A stretch of 64,000 bases of DNA, taken from positions 620,001-684,000 of the forward strand of contig NZ_CAUI01000005.1 in the NCBI RefSeq assembly GCF_000350165.1, read 5' to 3'. The DNA comes from Halanaerobium saccharolyticum subsp. saccharolyticum DSM 6643. GTDB taxonomy: Bacteria > Bacillota > Halanaerobiia > Halanaerobiales > Halanaerobiaceae. The number at the start of each line of letters is the position of its first letter. Positions within the stretch are counted from its first letter, which is position 1. The notes below the pieces were generated by a model. The model did no database searches. It worked only from the letters and a program-made list of their open reading frames with translations, and was not told the origin of the DNA. The translations under genes were made by a program, and so were the position numbers. Positions 29,370 to 39,278 of this stretch are shown one piece after another.

Positions 29370-30023
29370 TTGTTTAGCGGCATCATTCAAGAAAAAGGGA
29401 AATTTATCCGCAAATTTAAGGGTAATAATAAATATCAACTTGAAATAAAGGCAAAAAAAGTTTTAGAAAATATAAAAAAAGGAGACAGCATAGCTGTCAA
29501 TGGAGTCTGTCTGACAGCTGTTGATTATGGCAGCGATTATTTTAGAGCTGATGTAATGCCTGAAACACTTAAAGCAACTAATTTAGGTGATCTACAGCGG
29601 GATTCAATTTTAAATTTAGAACAGTCATTAAAAGCTAATGATTTTATCGGCGGTCATTTTGTTACAGGACATGTAGATTCAACAGCAGTAGTAAGATCAA
29701 TTAAGAGAGAAAACAATGCTCAAATAATAAAAATGGAAGTGGACCAGCAAACAGAAAAATTTATAGTTCATAAGGGTTCAGTTGCTCTCAATGGAGTCAG
29801 CCTGACAGTAATGGGGATCAAAAATGGGATTTTAACAATATCCTTGATTCCAGAGAGCTGGTCAGAAACCAATTTATCACTTTTAAGTGCTGGAGATATA
29901 GTTAATATCGAGACAGATATGCTGGGGAAATATGTTTATAAGATGCTAAATAATTCAAGTGAACAGGATCAGAAAAAAAGCAAAATATCCGAAAGTTTTT
30001 TAGCTGAAAATGGATTTATCTAA
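29370..30023 (+). CDS. ribE: Riboflavin synthase alpha chain
   Basis: 217 residues with the two lumazine-binding repeats: N-terminal FSGIIQEKGKF and GDSIAVNGVCLTAV, second half GSVALNGVSLTVMG. It converts two molecules of dimethylribityllumazine to riboflavin. TTG 29370 gives the family-typical start MFSGIIQE and sits 9 bases after AAGGAGG; GTG 29361 lies inside the ribosome site. The C terminus has a short extra tail (KISESFLAENGFI). Confidence 0.95.
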   Translation: MFSGIIQEKGKFIRKFKGNNKYQLEIKAKKVLENIKKGDSIAVNGVCLTAVDYGSDYFRADVMPETLKATNLGDLQRDSILNLEQSLKANDFIGGHFVTGHVDSTAVVRSIKRENNAQIIKMEVDQQTEKFIVHKGSVALNGVSLTVMGIKNGILTISLIPESWSETNLSLLSAGDIVNIETDMLGKYVYKMLNNSSEQDQKKSKISESFLAENGFI

Positions 30024-30114
30024 TCTAGAAAAAATTGAATTTTTTAAAATATTATTATGTAAAAATTATAAAATAATTTCATAAATATATAAATAATCTG
30101 AAAGGAGAGTTGAA

Positions 30115-31311
30115 ATGGATAAAATTGAAGCTGCAATAGAAGATATAAAAGCTGGAAAAATGATAGTAGTTGTTGACGATGAAGATCGGGAAAATGAGGG
30201 TGATTTATTAATGGCAGCTGAAAAGGTAGATAGAGAGGCCATTAATTTTATGATCACAGAGGCTAGAGGTCTTGTCTGCACCCCCGTAGAAAAAGAGGTA
30301 AGTAAAAGACTTGATTTAGAAATGATGGTAGAAAAAAATACAGAATCTCATGGAACAGCTTTTACTGTCTCAGTTGATCATAAAGATGTTACGACTGGAA
30401 TTTCGGCGCAGGAAAGAGCATTAACTATTCAAAAACTTGTTGATTCTGATTCAAAGGCGGAAGATTTTATGAGACCTGGTCACATCTTTCCTTTAGTTGC
30501 AAAAAAAGGGGGAGTTTTGAGAAGAGCAGGTCATACTGAGGCAGCTGTTGATTTAGCTAGATTGGCAGGTCTAAAACCAGCAGGAGTAATTTGTGAAATA
30601 ATCAAGGAAGATGGAGAAATGGGGAGGCTGCCTTATTTAAAAAAATTCGCTCAAAAATATGATTTAAAGTTAATCTCAATTGAGGATTTAATTAACTACA
30701 GAAAGCAAAAAGATAAACTTATAAGTCTAGAGGCAGAGGCAGAACTGCCAACTGATTATGGTGATTTTAAAATTAAAGTATTTACAACAAATATTGATGA
30801 TAAAGAGCATATAGCTATTATTAAAGGAGATATAAAGGATCAAGAAGATGTTTTAGTTAGAGTTCATTCTCAATGTATTACAGGAGATATTTTTGCTTCC
30901 AAAAGATGTGATTGTGGTGAACAGCTGGCAGCTGCTTTACAACTTATTGAAGATGAAGGTAGTGGAGTAGTTTTATATATGCGTCAGGAAGGAAGAGGGA
31001 TTGGCTTAGCAAATAAAATCAAAGCATATAAGCTTCAAGATCAAGGAATGGATACTGTAGAGGCGAACGTGGCTCTAGGTTTTGATCCAGATTTAAGAGA
31101 TTATGGTATAGGAGCTCAGATATTGACTGAACTTGGCTTATCAACAATTCGTCTACTGACAAATAATCCCACTAAAATTGTCGGTCTGGAAGGCTATGGT
31201 TTAAAAGTAACTGAAAGAATTCCTTTAGAAATAGACCCTAATCAGGAAAATGAATTTTATTTAAAAGTTAAGAAAGATAAAATGGGTCACCTCCTGGATT
31301 TTGATCATTAA
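30115..31311 (+). CDS. ribBA: Bifunctional DHBP synthase / GTP cyclohydrolase II
   Basis: 398 residues. The N-terminal DHBP synthase has [11 protein letters not shown] and [20 protein letters not shown]. The C-terminal GTP cyclohydrolase II has the zinc cysteines in [15 protein letters not shown] and the [13 protein letters not shown] motif. It feeds both branches of riboflavin synthesis, from ribulose 5-phosphate and from GTP. ATG 30115 follows AAAGGAGAG. Confidence 0.97.
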   Translation: MDKIEAAIEDIKAGKMIVVVDDEDRENEGDLLMAAEKVDREAINFMITEARGLVCTPVEKEVSKRLDLEMMVEKNTESHGTAFTVSVDHKDVTTGISAQERALTIQKLVDSDSKAEDFMRPGHIFPLVAKKGGVLRRAGHTEAAVDLARLAGLKPAGVICEIIKEDGEMGRLPYLKKFAQKYDLKLISIEDLINYRKQKDKLISLEAEAELPTDYGDFKIKVFTTNIDDKEHIAIIKGDIKDQEDVLVRVHSQCITGDIFASKRCDCGEQLAAALQLIEDEGSGVVLYMRQEGRGIGLANKIKAYKLQDQGMDTVEANVALGFDPDLRDYGIGAQILTELGLSTIRLLTNNPTKIVGLEGYGLKVTERIPLEIDPNQENEFYLKVKKDKMGHLLDFDH

Positions 31312-31448
31312 AGCAGAGTTGATTTAGAAGATAAAAATCAATTTTTTTAAACTTGTTTTGATCTGATAAAAATAAATAATTAAAAATTTAAGCAGCTAAA
31401 ATATTAACAAACAAAATATTAAAATAATTTAAAAGGAGAATGATAATA

Positions 31449-31913
31449 ATGAGAACTATTGAAGGAAAATTAAATGCAGCGGGAATGAAAACTGCAATTA
31501 TAGTAGGTCGTTTTAATGAATTTATATCAGGGAAACTACTTGAAGGGGCAGTAGACGCTTTAAAAAGACATGGGATGGATGAGCAGGATATTGATGTAGT
31601 CTGGGTTCCTGGAGCTTTTGAAATACCCTTAACAGCCAAGAAATTAGCTGTTAAAGAAGAATATGATGGAGTTATTGCTTTAGGTGCAGTCATTAGAGGT
31701 GAAACTCCTCATTTTGATTATGTATCTGCAGAAGTTTCAAAAGGAGTTGCTGGTGTGGGACTTGATACTGAAAAACCAGTTATATTTGGAGTTCTAACAA
31801 CCGACACGATTGAGCAGGCAATTTCAAGAGCAGGTACTAAATCTGGTAATAAAGGTTATGATGCAGCAGTTTCCATGATTGAAATGGTAAATCTTTTTAA
31901 AGAAATTGAATAA
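31449..31913 (+). CDS. ribH: 6,7-dimethyl-8-ribityllumazine synthase
   Basis: 154 residues. [30 protein letters not shown] and [14 protein letters not shown] (with the catalytic histidine) identify lumazine synthase, which forms large capsids with or without RibE. ATG 31449 is preferred to ATG 31440, which touches the ribosome site GGAG (31435-31438). It is the last gene of the riboflavin operon; a terminator follows. Confidence 0.97.
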   Translation: MRTIEGKLNAAGMKTAIIVGRFNEFISGKLLEGAVDALKRHGMDEQDIDVVWVPGAFEIPLTAKKLAVKEEYDGVIALGAVIRGETPHFDYVSAEVSKGVAGVGLDTEKPVIFGVLTTDTIEQAISRAGTKSGNKGYDAAVSMIEMVNLFKEIE

Positions 31914-31922
31914 ATTTAAACT

Positions 31923-31966
31923 ATCCTCTTTAGTGAAGAAATTTTGATTGATCTAAAGAGGATTTT
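31923..31966 (+). terminator. Terminator of the riboflavin operon
   Basis: ATCCTCTTTAG (31923-31933) pairs with CTAAAGAGGAT (31953-31963), followed by a short T-rich tail. Confidence 0.8.
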
Positions 31967-31980
31967 CTGATTTATCTTTA

Positions 31981-32009
31981 TTGAATTAAAGTTGGAAATT
32001 ATGTATACT
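31981..32009 (+). promoter_or_regulatory. Promoter of the GGDEF-EAL gene
   Basis: TTGAAT (31981-31986), a 17-base spacer ending in TG, then TATACT (32004-32009), about 40 bases before the start codon. Confidence 0.65.
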
Positions 32010-32047
32010 AATATACAAATAGAGATAAAATGAAGGTAGGTTAGATA

Positions 32048-33775
32048 ATGCAGAGGAAAAAACATTTTTCATTTTTAAAAAATGAAATTAAAAATATAAA
32101 TATCAAAGATTTTAAAGACAATAAGTTTTTTATTTTACTAAACAGTTTTTATTTACTAACTGCAGTTCTTTTAATTTTGAGTAATTCGATAAATATTAAG
32201 AGCTTTAACTTGTCATTTGATACAATACGAGGATTAATATCTCAAATACAGATTTTAATACTTTTGTATTTAAGTTTAAAATTTAATAAAATTGGTATCG
32301 TATCTGCTTTAATTTTAAATGTTTTTTCACAATCTTCAATGATTGCAATTATGATTATGGAAAACACATTTGTATATATGCCTGGTATTATTGCTTATTC
32401 AACATTTTTAATTGTTATCTTTTTGATTTATAATTACCAGCAAGAAATAAATCTAAAGGTTGAGGAGTTAGAAAAAGAAAAAGAAAAACTTAAACATTTA
32501 GCATATTATGATAGTTTAACTGAGATTGCTAATAGAGAAATGTTGATCAAAGAACTTGACCAGCTATCAGTAATAGCCAAAAATAATTCAGCAAGTTATA
32601 AATTAATCATTATTGATTTTAAAAATTTCAAAAGAATAAATGAATCCTGGGGCTTTGAAATCGGAGATTATATTTTAAAAGAAAGTGCCAATCGATTAAA
32701 AAATATAGTTACCGGATCTGATTTAATTGGACGCCTGGGTGGAGATGAATTTGCAGTTATAGTTCACAGAGAATTAACTGAAAAAGAGTTAAATAGATAT
32801 ATTAGAAGTATAAAAAGAGAACTTGAAAAACCATATAGATATGATAATCAAGAAGTAGTTTTAAATAGTAATTTTGGTATTTCAAGTTTTCCGCAAGATG
32901 GTAAAAACAGTAAGGAAATAATTAGAAGTGCTGATATTGCTATGTATAAGGCAAAAAATAGTATAGAAAAAGAAATAGAGTTCTTTTCCAAGCACATGGA
33001 AAAAGAAGTAGTAATGAATGTGCAAATGGAAGATGCTTTAAAAAAAGCTCTCAAAAATCAAGAGTTTTTTCTTATGTTTCAGCCTCAGTATAAAACTGAT
33101 GGCAAACATTTAAGAGGTTTTGAAGTGCTTTTAAGATGGCATTCATCAGAACTGGGAACTGTTAGCCCGGCAAAGTTTATTCCTGAAGCCGAAAAAACTG
33201 GATTGATCAAAGAAATAGGTGAGTGGGTAATCAGAAAAGCTATTAAGAGATTTAATGATTTAGAAAAATATTTTGATAAAAAATTAGTTTTATCTATCAA
33301 TATTTCAGTAGTTCAGCTGACAGAGCCAGGATTTTTAGAACAAGTAAAGGATATAATAGATTCAGAAGGTTTGAATGGTTTCAGACTTGAATTTGAAATA
33401 ACAGAATCCCATTTCATTTCAGATCAGGAGCATGTAATAGATGTCTTATATAAGCTTAAAGATTTGGGGATTAATATTGCCTTAGATGATTTTGGCACAG
33501 GTTATGCTTCCTTGAGTCATTTACAGCATATACCACTTGATATTTTAAAAATTGATAAATCTTTTATTGATTTAATAGCTAATAATTCAAATAAAGAAAA
33601 AATGATGGTGGTGCCTTTAATAGAAATGTCCCATCAATGGGGGATAGAAGTTGTTGCAGAAGGAGTAGAAACAATAGATCAACTTCATTATCTGGAGGAT
33701 CATAATTGTGATTATTTACAGGGCTTTCTTTTTAATAAACCTTTAACTGAAGCTCAAATCATTGAATCTTTTTAG
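32048..33775 (+). CDS. Membrane GGDEF-EAL cyclic-di-GMP protein
   Basis: 575 residues. Four or so membrane helices occupy residues 25-135, followed by a short coiled linker. The GGDEF domain has the intact signature at 231-235 (GRLGGDEF). The EAL domain carries EVL at 359-361 in place of EAL, and has DDFGTGYASL, LKIDKSFI, FEITESHF and EGVET. These suggest a working phosphodiesterase, though both activities are possible. Its signal is unknown. It is a single gene between terminators and promoters. Confidence 0.9.
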   Translation: MQRKKHFSFLKNEIKNINIKDFKDNKFFILLNSFYLLTAVLLILSNSINIKSFNLSFDTIRGLISQIQILILLYLSLKFNKIGIVSALILNVFSQSSMIAIMIMENTFVYMPGIIAYSTFLIVIFLIYNYQQEINLKVEELEKEKEKLKHLAYYDSLTEIANREMLIKELDQLSVIAKNNSASYKLIIIDFKNFKRINESWGFEIGDYILKESANRLKNIVTGSDLIGRLGGDEFAVIVHRELTEKELNRYIRSIKRELEKPYRYDNQEVVLNSNFGISSFPQDGKNSKEIIRSADIAMYKAKNSIEKEIEFFSKHMEKEVVMNVQMEDALKKALKNQEFFLMFQPQYKTDGKHLRGFEVLLRWHSSELGTVSPAKFIPEAEKTGLIKEIGEWVIRKAIKRFNDLEKYFDKKLVLSINISVVQLTEPGFLEQVKDIIDSEGLNGFRLEFEITESHFISDQEHVIDVLYKLKDLGINIALDDFGTGYASLSHLQHIPLDILKIDKSFIDLIANNSNKEKMMVVPLIEMSHQWGIEVVAEGVETIDQLHYLEDHNCDYLQGFLFNKPLTEAQIIESF

Positions 33776-33844
33776 TGTGGATTTTCAGCATGTTGATAAA
33801 TAAGATATAAAGTTAAAAATGAAAAAAAGAAGTGGAGTGATTTT

Positions 33845-35371
33845 ATGTCAGGGATCAAATGGAAAAAATTATTAAGTGGTACAGATGTTAGAGGTAAGGC
33901 AATTTCAGATCAGAAAAAAAAGGCTAATTTAACAGAAGATGCTGCTGCTGGTATTGGTTTTTCTTTTGTAAAGTGGCTTGCAGTTGAATTAGATAAAGAG
34001 GCCAAAGAACTTAAGATAGCAGTTGGGCATGATTCTAGATTAAGTGCTGATAAATTAAAAAAAGCTCTTGCCAAAGGTATGGAAATTGCAGGTGCAGAGT
34101 GTTTAAGTGCAGATCTAGCTTCAACTCCTGCCATGTTTATGTCAACAGTTTTAGCAGGACATCAGTATGATGGAGCAATTATGATTACAGCAAGTCATTT
34201 ACCTTCTGATAAAAATGGATTTAAGTTTTTTACTAAAAAAGGTGGATTGGAAAAGGAAAATGTAATAGAAATTCTTGATATTGCTGCTGCTAATGAAAGT
34301 GAATTTTTAAATAAAAGTGACTCAAAAATTGATGATCTTAAAAGTATTAATTTAATTTCTGATTATGCTGAACACATTAAAAGTATCATTCGCCAGAATT
34401 TAAATCCTGAGGTTAATCAGCAAAAACCTCTGGCTGGATTCAAAATTATAGTTGATGCAGGAAACGGATCAGGTGGTTTTTTTGCAGATAAAATACTAAA
34501 AGATCTGGGAGCAGACACTGAAGGTAGTCAATTTTTAGAACCAGATGGTAACTTCCCAAATCATGCACCAAATCCGGAAAATAAGGAAGCCATGCATTCA
34601 ACTCAAAAAGCTGTTTTAAATAATAATGCTGATTTAGGAATCATATTTGATACAGATGTTGATCGGGCTGCAGTAGTAGACAGCAGTGGTCAGGAAATTA
34701 ATAGAAACAAATTGATTGCTCTGGCATCTACAATTGTTTTAGAAAATAATCCAGGAGCAACTATTGTTACTGATTCAGTTACTTCTGTTGGTTTAAAAGA
34801 TTTTATTGAAAACAAATTAAAAGGAGTACACCATCGTTTTAAAAGAGGCTATAAAAATGTAATCAATGAAGCAAAAAGACTGGAAGCAGAAGGAACTAAG
34901 GCTCCACTTGCAATAGAAACTTCTGGTCATGCAGCCTTTAAAGAAAATTATTTTCTTGATGATGGGGCCTATTTAGTTGCAAAAATATTAATTAAAATGG
35001 CAAATTTAAATGCAGAATCAGAGAAAAAAATTGGTGAGCTAATTTCAGATTTAGAAGAAGCTGAAATTAAAGAGGAATATAGAATGAATATTGACTTAGA
35101 TGATTTCAAAGATTATGGCCAAAGTATATTAGATGATTTAAAAGGGTTTGTTGCGCAAAAAGAAGGCTGGCAAATTGCACCAAAAAATTACCAGGGAGTA
35201 CGAGTAAATTGTGGTGGTAATGATTGGTTTTTACTCAGAATGTCTTTGCATGATCCAGTATTAGTTTTAAATATAGAATGTGATCAACAGCAAAGCTTAA
35301 AAAATATTTTGAAAAATATTAGAGGATTTTTAAATAACTATGATAAACTGCAAATTGATATTATAGATTAA
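33845..35371 (+). CDS. Phosphoglucomutase/phosphomannomutase family protein
   Basis: 508 residues, an alpha-D-phosphohexomutase. The phosphoserine loop TASHLPSDKNGF has S117, the metal loop is DTDVDRAAV, and the sugar loop is ETSGHAAF. The phosphate-binding site near the C terminus is RVNCGGNDWFLLRMSLHDP. It interconverts hexose 1- and 6-phosphates; the exact sugar (glucose, mannose or both) cannot be read. It begins with ATG 33845 after AGTGGAG and is followed by an aldo/keto reductase. Confidence 0.88.
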   Translation: MSGIKWKKLLSGTDVRGKAISDQKKKANLTEDAAAGIGFSFVKWLAVELDKEAKELKIAVGHDSRLSADKLKKALAKGMEIAGAECLSADLASTPAMFMSTVLAGHQYDGAIMITASHLPSDKNGFKFFTKKGGLEKENVIEILDIAAANESEFLNKSDSKIDDLKSINLISDYAEHIKSIIRQNLNPEVNQQKPLAGFKIIVDAGNGSGGFFADKILKDLGADTEGSQFLEPDGNFPNHAPNPENKEAMHSTQKAVLNNNADLGIIFDTDVDRAAVVDSSGQEINRNKLIALASTIVLENNPGATIVTDSVTSVGLKDFIENKLKGVHHRFKRGYKNVINEAKRLEAEGTKAPLAIETSGHAAFKENYFLDDGAYLVAKILIKMANLNAESEKKIGELISDLEEAEIKEEYRMNIDLDDFKDYGQSILDDLKGFVAQKEGWQIAPKNYQGVRVNCGGNDWFLLRMSLHDPVLVLNIECDQQQSLKNILKNIRGFLNNYDKLQIDIID

Positions 35372-35455
35372 TTGATATTATAGTTCAAATTTCATATAAT
35401 TGTTAATGGAAAACTTCTAGAATATAATAAAAATTTATTTTATGGGGGTTTCAAA

Positions 35456-36412
35456 ATGAAGTATAATTATCTAGGAAATTCGAACCTTAAGGTTTCTGCA
35501 GTTGGTTTAGGAACTTGGGCTTATGGTAATGATACATTCGGTAAGGTTGAAGACCAGCAGTCAATTAAAGCAATTAGAGCTGCAGTTGATTCTGGTATAA
35601 ATCTAATTGACACTGCTCCTGCCTATGGTGATGGTCATGCAGAAGAAGTGGTCGGCAGGGCAATTGAAGGAATAAGAGATCAAGTTATTATTGCTTCTAA
35701 ATGTGGTACTCACCGAGAAGGCGAAAAATATGTTATGGATTTAAGTCCTCAAAGAATTAGAAAAGAAATGGAAAACTCTTTAAGACGATTAAATGTAGAA
35801 CAGATAGATATTTATCAAATTCATTGGCCAGATCCAGATACTCCTTTAAAAGAAAGTGTAGAAGAATTATTAAAGTTGAAACAAGAAGGTAAATTCAAAT
35901 ATCTTGCAGTGTGTAATTTTGGGGAAGAATTACTGAAGGAAATTTCAGAGATGACTGATATAATTTCATTACAGCCTCAATATTCATTACTCAAAAGAGA
36001 TATTGAAAATAAAACAATTCCTTATATTTTAGATAACAATTTAGGAATTTTAAGTTATGGAACTCTTGGTGGCGGTATTTTGAGCGGAAAATATGAAGAA
36101 AGACCTCAATTTGATGATGAAAAAGACAATAGAGCTGGGTTTTATCCATTCTTTAGAAAAGAAAATTGGGATCAGACACAAAGCTTAATTAAACTAATAA
36201 AAGAAATTGCTGATAAGCATAATCAAAGTCCTGCTCAAGTAGCAATCAATTGGGCAATTAATCGTTCTGGTGTTACAACTGCTTTAGTTGGTGCAAAAAG
36301 CGAAAAACAGGCGCGCGAAAATGCAGCAGCAGCAGATTTTAAATTAAGTGGAGAAGAAATGATTGCTTTAACTAAAAAATCAGATGAAGTTATTAAAAAT
36401 TTAAAGGTTTAA
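35456..36412 (+). CDS. Aldo/keto reductase
   Basis: 318 residues, a TIM barrel. The family catalytic tetrad is visible as D and Y in DTAPAYGDGHAEEVVGRAI, K in IIASKCG and H in IYQIHWPDPD. The NADPH-binding part near the C terminus includes VTTALVGAKSEKQARENA. Substrate unknown; it is expected to reduce small aldehydes or sugars. A strong terminator follows at 36433. Confidence 0.88.
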   Translation: MKYNYLGNSNLKVSAVGLGTWAYGNDTFGKVEDQQSIKAIRAAVDSGINLIDTAPAYGDGHAEEVVGRAIEGIRDQVIIASKCGTHREGEKYVMDLSPQRIRKEMENSLRRLNVEQIDIYQIHWPDPDTPLKESVEELLKLKQEGKFKYLAVCNFGEELLKEISEMTDIISLQPQYSLLKRDIENKTIPYILDNNLGILSYGTLGGGILSGKYEERPQFDDEKDNRAGFYPFFRKENWDQTQSLIKLIKEIADKHNQSPAQVAINWAINRSGVTTALVGAKSEKQARENAAAADFKLSGEEMIALTKKSDEVIKNLKV

Positions 36413-36432
36413 ACTAGATATTAAAAATAAAC

Positions 36433-36459
36433 CCCCGAGTTAATTTACTCGGGGTTTTT
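36433..36459. terminator. Bidirectional terminator
   Basis: CCCCGAGT (36433-36440) pairs with ACTCGGGG (36447-36454), followed by TTTTT on the plus strand and preceded by A bases that serve the minus strand. It separates the aldo/keto reductase from the convergent ytfJ. Confidence 0.9.
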
Positions 36460-36478
36460 AATTGGTTTGCTCCGTAAA

Positions 36479-36865
36479 TTATTCTGATTTATCTGTTTCA
36501 GAGTTTTCCTTCTTTTCAGCTGCTTTATCTTTTTTTTCTTTATTAGCTTCTATTTTATCGATTAATTCAGGTACTTTTTCTATCAATTTATCCAGAGAGC
36601 TTTTATTTTTAACGGGCATCATTTCTACATCGCTGCCCCTAATTACTAAAATAGCATCAGAGGAAATTTTGCAGCCGACTCCTCCACCGCCTCCTCCAGA
36701 ATTATCTTCTTCTCCAATTCCACCGCCGAGGCCAAAAGATGCTGTAATAATAGGAATTAATTTTACATCTCCCACCTCAATTATTTCCCCAATCACTGTT
36801 TCAGTTTTTAAAAAATTATCAAGCTTATCATACATAGACTCCAGAACTTTTTCAGTGCTTTGCAT
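36479..36865 (-). CDS. ytfJ: GerW family sporulation protein YtfJ
   Basis: About 128 residues. The core has ETVIGEIIEVGDVKLIPIIT, ASFGLGGGIGE, a run of glycines (GGGGGGVGCKIS) and SSDAILVIRGSDVEMMPV, all typical of YtfJ. The tail is a charged Lys/Glu stretch. In Bacillus YtfJ (GerW) acts in spore germination; here it is paired with YtfI as in Bacillus. ATG at 36863-36865 fits the ribosome site AAGG better than the ATG at 36872-36874. Confidence 0.85.
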   Translation of the reverse strand: MQSTEKVLESMYDKLDNFLKTETVIGEIIEVGDVKLIPIITASFGLGGGIGEEDNSGGGGGGVGCKISSDAILVIRGSDVEMMPVKNKSSLDKLIEKVPELIDKIEANKEKKDKAAEKKENSETDKSE

Positions 36866-36870
36866 TAGAA

Positions 36871-37563
36871 TCATCCTTTCTTATATTTTAATTGATAGAG
36901 GCTCCAAAAAAATTTCAAACTTTTAAGTGATAGAATGAATTTAAAAACCTGCCAGATAATTTTAATTGGTATTATTTTGCCACCTGCATAAGCTTCAGCT
37001 TCAAAAATCACCTCCTGCCAGTTGATTCTGGCTTTAATATCTGGATAATCAAATAACTCTTTAAAGGTGTAATAATAGGCTAGAAAAAGACCATTGAAAT
37101 AAGGGTCAGCAAAGGAAAAAACAAAGTTTAATTTTAAATAATCCATTTTTAGATTTTTTATAATTTCTACAATAAATTTAAAAATATGATTTAAAAATTC
37201 TTTATTAATGAGTTTAAAATAAAATTTAAATCCAGCCTTTTCTCTTTTTTCTTTTTTATCTACAGTAGTTTTATTTATTATTTTTTCTTTAATTATTTTT
37301 TTTGATTTATTTTCAATAAATCCAGCTATTTTATTATTATCATCTAAATTAAATTCTTTTTTTAAGTTAAAGATTTCTAAGTCTATATATTTTTTGTTAG
37401 TATCACCTTTAAAAATAACTTTTAAAAAAATTACCGAAACGGAAAAGCTATAAATCAAATTTTCTTTAAATTTGAAGCTTAAAGCATAGTGATAGGGAAA
37501 AGTTATCAACAAAACAATTAAGAAAATTAAGAAAATTATAAATAAAAACAAAAACTGCAGCAA
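36871..37563 (-). CDS. ytfI: DUF2953 protein, YtfI-like
   Basis: 230 residues. An N-terminal membrane helix (LFLFIIFLIFLIVLLITFP, about 4-22) is followed by a lysine-rich middle and a second hydrophobic region. The segment KMDYLKLNFVFSFADPYF with FLAYYYTFKELF resembles DUF2953. Start is TTG at 37561-37563 after GGGGGAAA. It lies directly upstream of ytfJ on the same strand, with ends only a few bases apart, as in Bacillus. Confidence 0.8.
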   Translation of the reverse strand: MLQFLFLFIIFLIFLIVLLITFPYHYALSFKFKENLIYSFSVSVIFLKVIFKGDTNKKYIDLEIFNLKKEFNLDDNNKIAGFIENKSKKIIKEKIINKTTVDKKEKREKAGFKFYFKLINKEFLNHIFKFIVEIIKNLKMDYLKLNFVFSFADPYFNGLFLAYYYTFKELFDYPDIKARINWQEVIFEAEAYAGGKIIPIKIIWQVFKFILSLKSLKFFWSLYQLKYKKG

Positions 37564-37589
37564 TTTAATTTCCCCCTTTCCCCATTTAT

Positions 37590-37618
37590 ATTATATCTAA
37601 AAAAAGAATGTTTGTATA
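37590..37618 (-). promoter_or_regulatory. Possible ytfI-ytfJ promoter
   Basis: On the minus strand TATACA (37613-37618), a 17-base spacer and TATAAT (37590-37595), about 30 bases upstream of the ytfI start. The -35 box is weak. Confidence 0.45.
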
Positions 37619-37631
37619 GTTAAATAATTAA

Positions 37632-37660
37632 TAGACATCAACAGTTACTTTCGATATAAT
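37632..37660 (+). promoter_or_regulatory. thrC promoter
   Basis: TAGACA (37632-37637), a 17-base spacer and TATAAT (37655-37660), about 50 bases before the thrC start. Confidence 0.65.
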
Positions 37661-37709
37661 AAACTATAGTTACCAGTTTAGAAGTAAAATTTTAGTGGAG
37701 GTAGAGAGT

Positions 37710-39206
37710 ATGGAGTATATTAGTACAAGAAATAATTATAAAAAAGTTAATTCAGCTGCAGCAATTAGTTTAGGGATGGTTCCAGAAGGTGGATTATTTG
37801 TACCTAAGCAAATTACTGAATTTACTACAGAAAAAATAATGGCAATGAAAAATAAGGATTATCAAGAGCTTGCAGTTTGGATTTTTAAAGAGTTTTTAAG
37901 TGATTTTACTGAAGCAGAAATAAAGGAATCAGTTGCTGAAGCTTATAATAGCGATAATTTTCCTGTTGAAGAAAAAACTCCTTTAGTTAAATTGAACGAT
38001 AATACTTATATTTTAGAATTATGGCATGGTCCAACTGCAGCTTTTAAAGATATGGCACTACAGATTTTACCACAGCTGCTGTTGAAATCAGTTGAAAAAT
38101 TAGAAATTAAAAATGAAATTGTAATTTTAGTTGCTACTTCTGGTGATACAGGCAAAGCTGCTCTAGAAGGTTTTAAAGATTTAGAGGGAGTTAAAATTAT
38201 TGTTTTTTATCCCGAAGATGGTGTCAGCAGAGTTCAGGAAGATCAGATGAAAACAACAACTGGTAATAATACAGCAGTGGTTTCTTTAAAAGGAAATTTT
38301 GATGATTGCCAAACAGCTGTGAAAGAGATTTTTGCAGATAAAGATTTTAAAGCAAAAATGGAAAATAATAATTATCAATTTTCCTCAGCAAATTCTATCA
38401 ATTGGGGGCGACTACTGCCGCAGATTGTATATTATTTTAAAGCATATTTTGATACAATTAAGCAAAATGGAATTAAGGCAGGAGAAAAGATTAATATAAC
38501 TGTTCCAACAGGTAACTTTGGTAATATCCTGGCTGGGTATTATGCTTATAAAATGGGTTTACCTGTTAACAAATTTATCTGTGCTTCAAATGATAATAAA
38601 GTGTTAACCGACTTTTTTGAAACTGGAGTTTACGATATTGAAAGAGATTTTATAAAAACAATCAGTCCTTCAATGGATATTTTGATTTCTTCAAATTTGG
38701 AACGATTTTTATTTGAAATGACTGATCATGACAGCCAAAAAATATGTAACTGGTATCAAGAGCTTAAGCAAAATAATAAATTTGAAATTGATCAGCAGAC
38801 AAAAGAAAAAATGCAAAATCTTTTCAGCGGTCATTATTGTACTGAAGCTGAGGCAAAAACTCAAATAAAATCAACTTATGATAAATTTAATTATTTGCTT
38901 GATCCACATACAGCTGTAGCTGTGAATTCTACAAAAAAATATCGAAAACAAAATCATGATTTAAAAACAGCTGTAATTACTTCAACTGCAAATCCATATA
39001 AATTTAGTCGGGCTGTTTTAGAATCCTTAAAAGAAGAAAAATTATCTAAAGATGAATATAGGATTATCGAGGAGTTAGAAGAATTAACTGCTGTTGAAAT
39101 TCATAGAGGAATCAAAGATTTAGAAAATAAGCAGAGCCGACATGATCATAGTTCAAATAAAGATTCTCTCAAAGAAAAGATAACTGAGATTCTTGAACTT
39201 AACTAA
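37710..39206 (+). CDS. thrC: Threonine synthase
   Basis: 498 residues, the longer class-I threonine synthase. It converts O-phosphohomoserine to threonine with pyridoxal phosphate. The PLP lysine is in HGPTAAFKDMALQ; other signatures are TSGDTGKAAL, the N-terminal GLFVPK and the PTGNFGNILAGYYA cofactor loop. ATG 37710 sits 8 bases after GGAGG, and GTG 37695 lies too close to that site. No hom or thrB gene is adjacent. Confidence 0.93.
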   Translation: MEYISTRNNYKKVNSAAAISLGMVPEGGLFVPKQITEFTTEKIMAMKNKDYQELAVWIFKEFLSDFTEAEIKESVAEAYNSDNFPVEEKTPLVKLNDNTYILELWHGPTAAFKDMALQILPQLLLKSVEKLEIKNEIVILVATSGDTGKAALEGFKDLEGVKIIVFYPEDGVSRVQEDQMKTTTGNNTAVVSLKGNFDDCQTAVKEIFADKDFKAKMENNNYQFSSANSINWGRLLPQIVYYFKAYFDTIKQNGIKAGEKINITVPTGNFGNILAGYYAYKMGLPVNKFICASNDNKVLTDFFETGVYDIERDFIKTISPSMDILISSNLERFLFEMTDHDSQKICNWYQELKQNNKFEIDQQTKEKMQNLFSGHYCTEAEAKTQIKSTYDKFNYLLDPHTAVAVNSTKKYRKQNHDLKTAVITSTANPYKFSRAVLESLKEEKLSKDEYRIIEELEELTAVEIHRGIKDLENKQSRHDHSSNKDSLKEKITEILELN

Positions 39207-39278
39207 TGAAACAGGGGAAATATTTTGCTTTTTTTGATCTAATCTATAACTTAAGAATATGATAATAGGAGACTAAAA

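Noticed and set aside
36462-36926. 154-residue open frame opposite ytfJ
   Set aside because: Low-complexity proline/serine translation that mirrors the ytfJ glycine-rich segment; ytfJ has the conserved family motifs.
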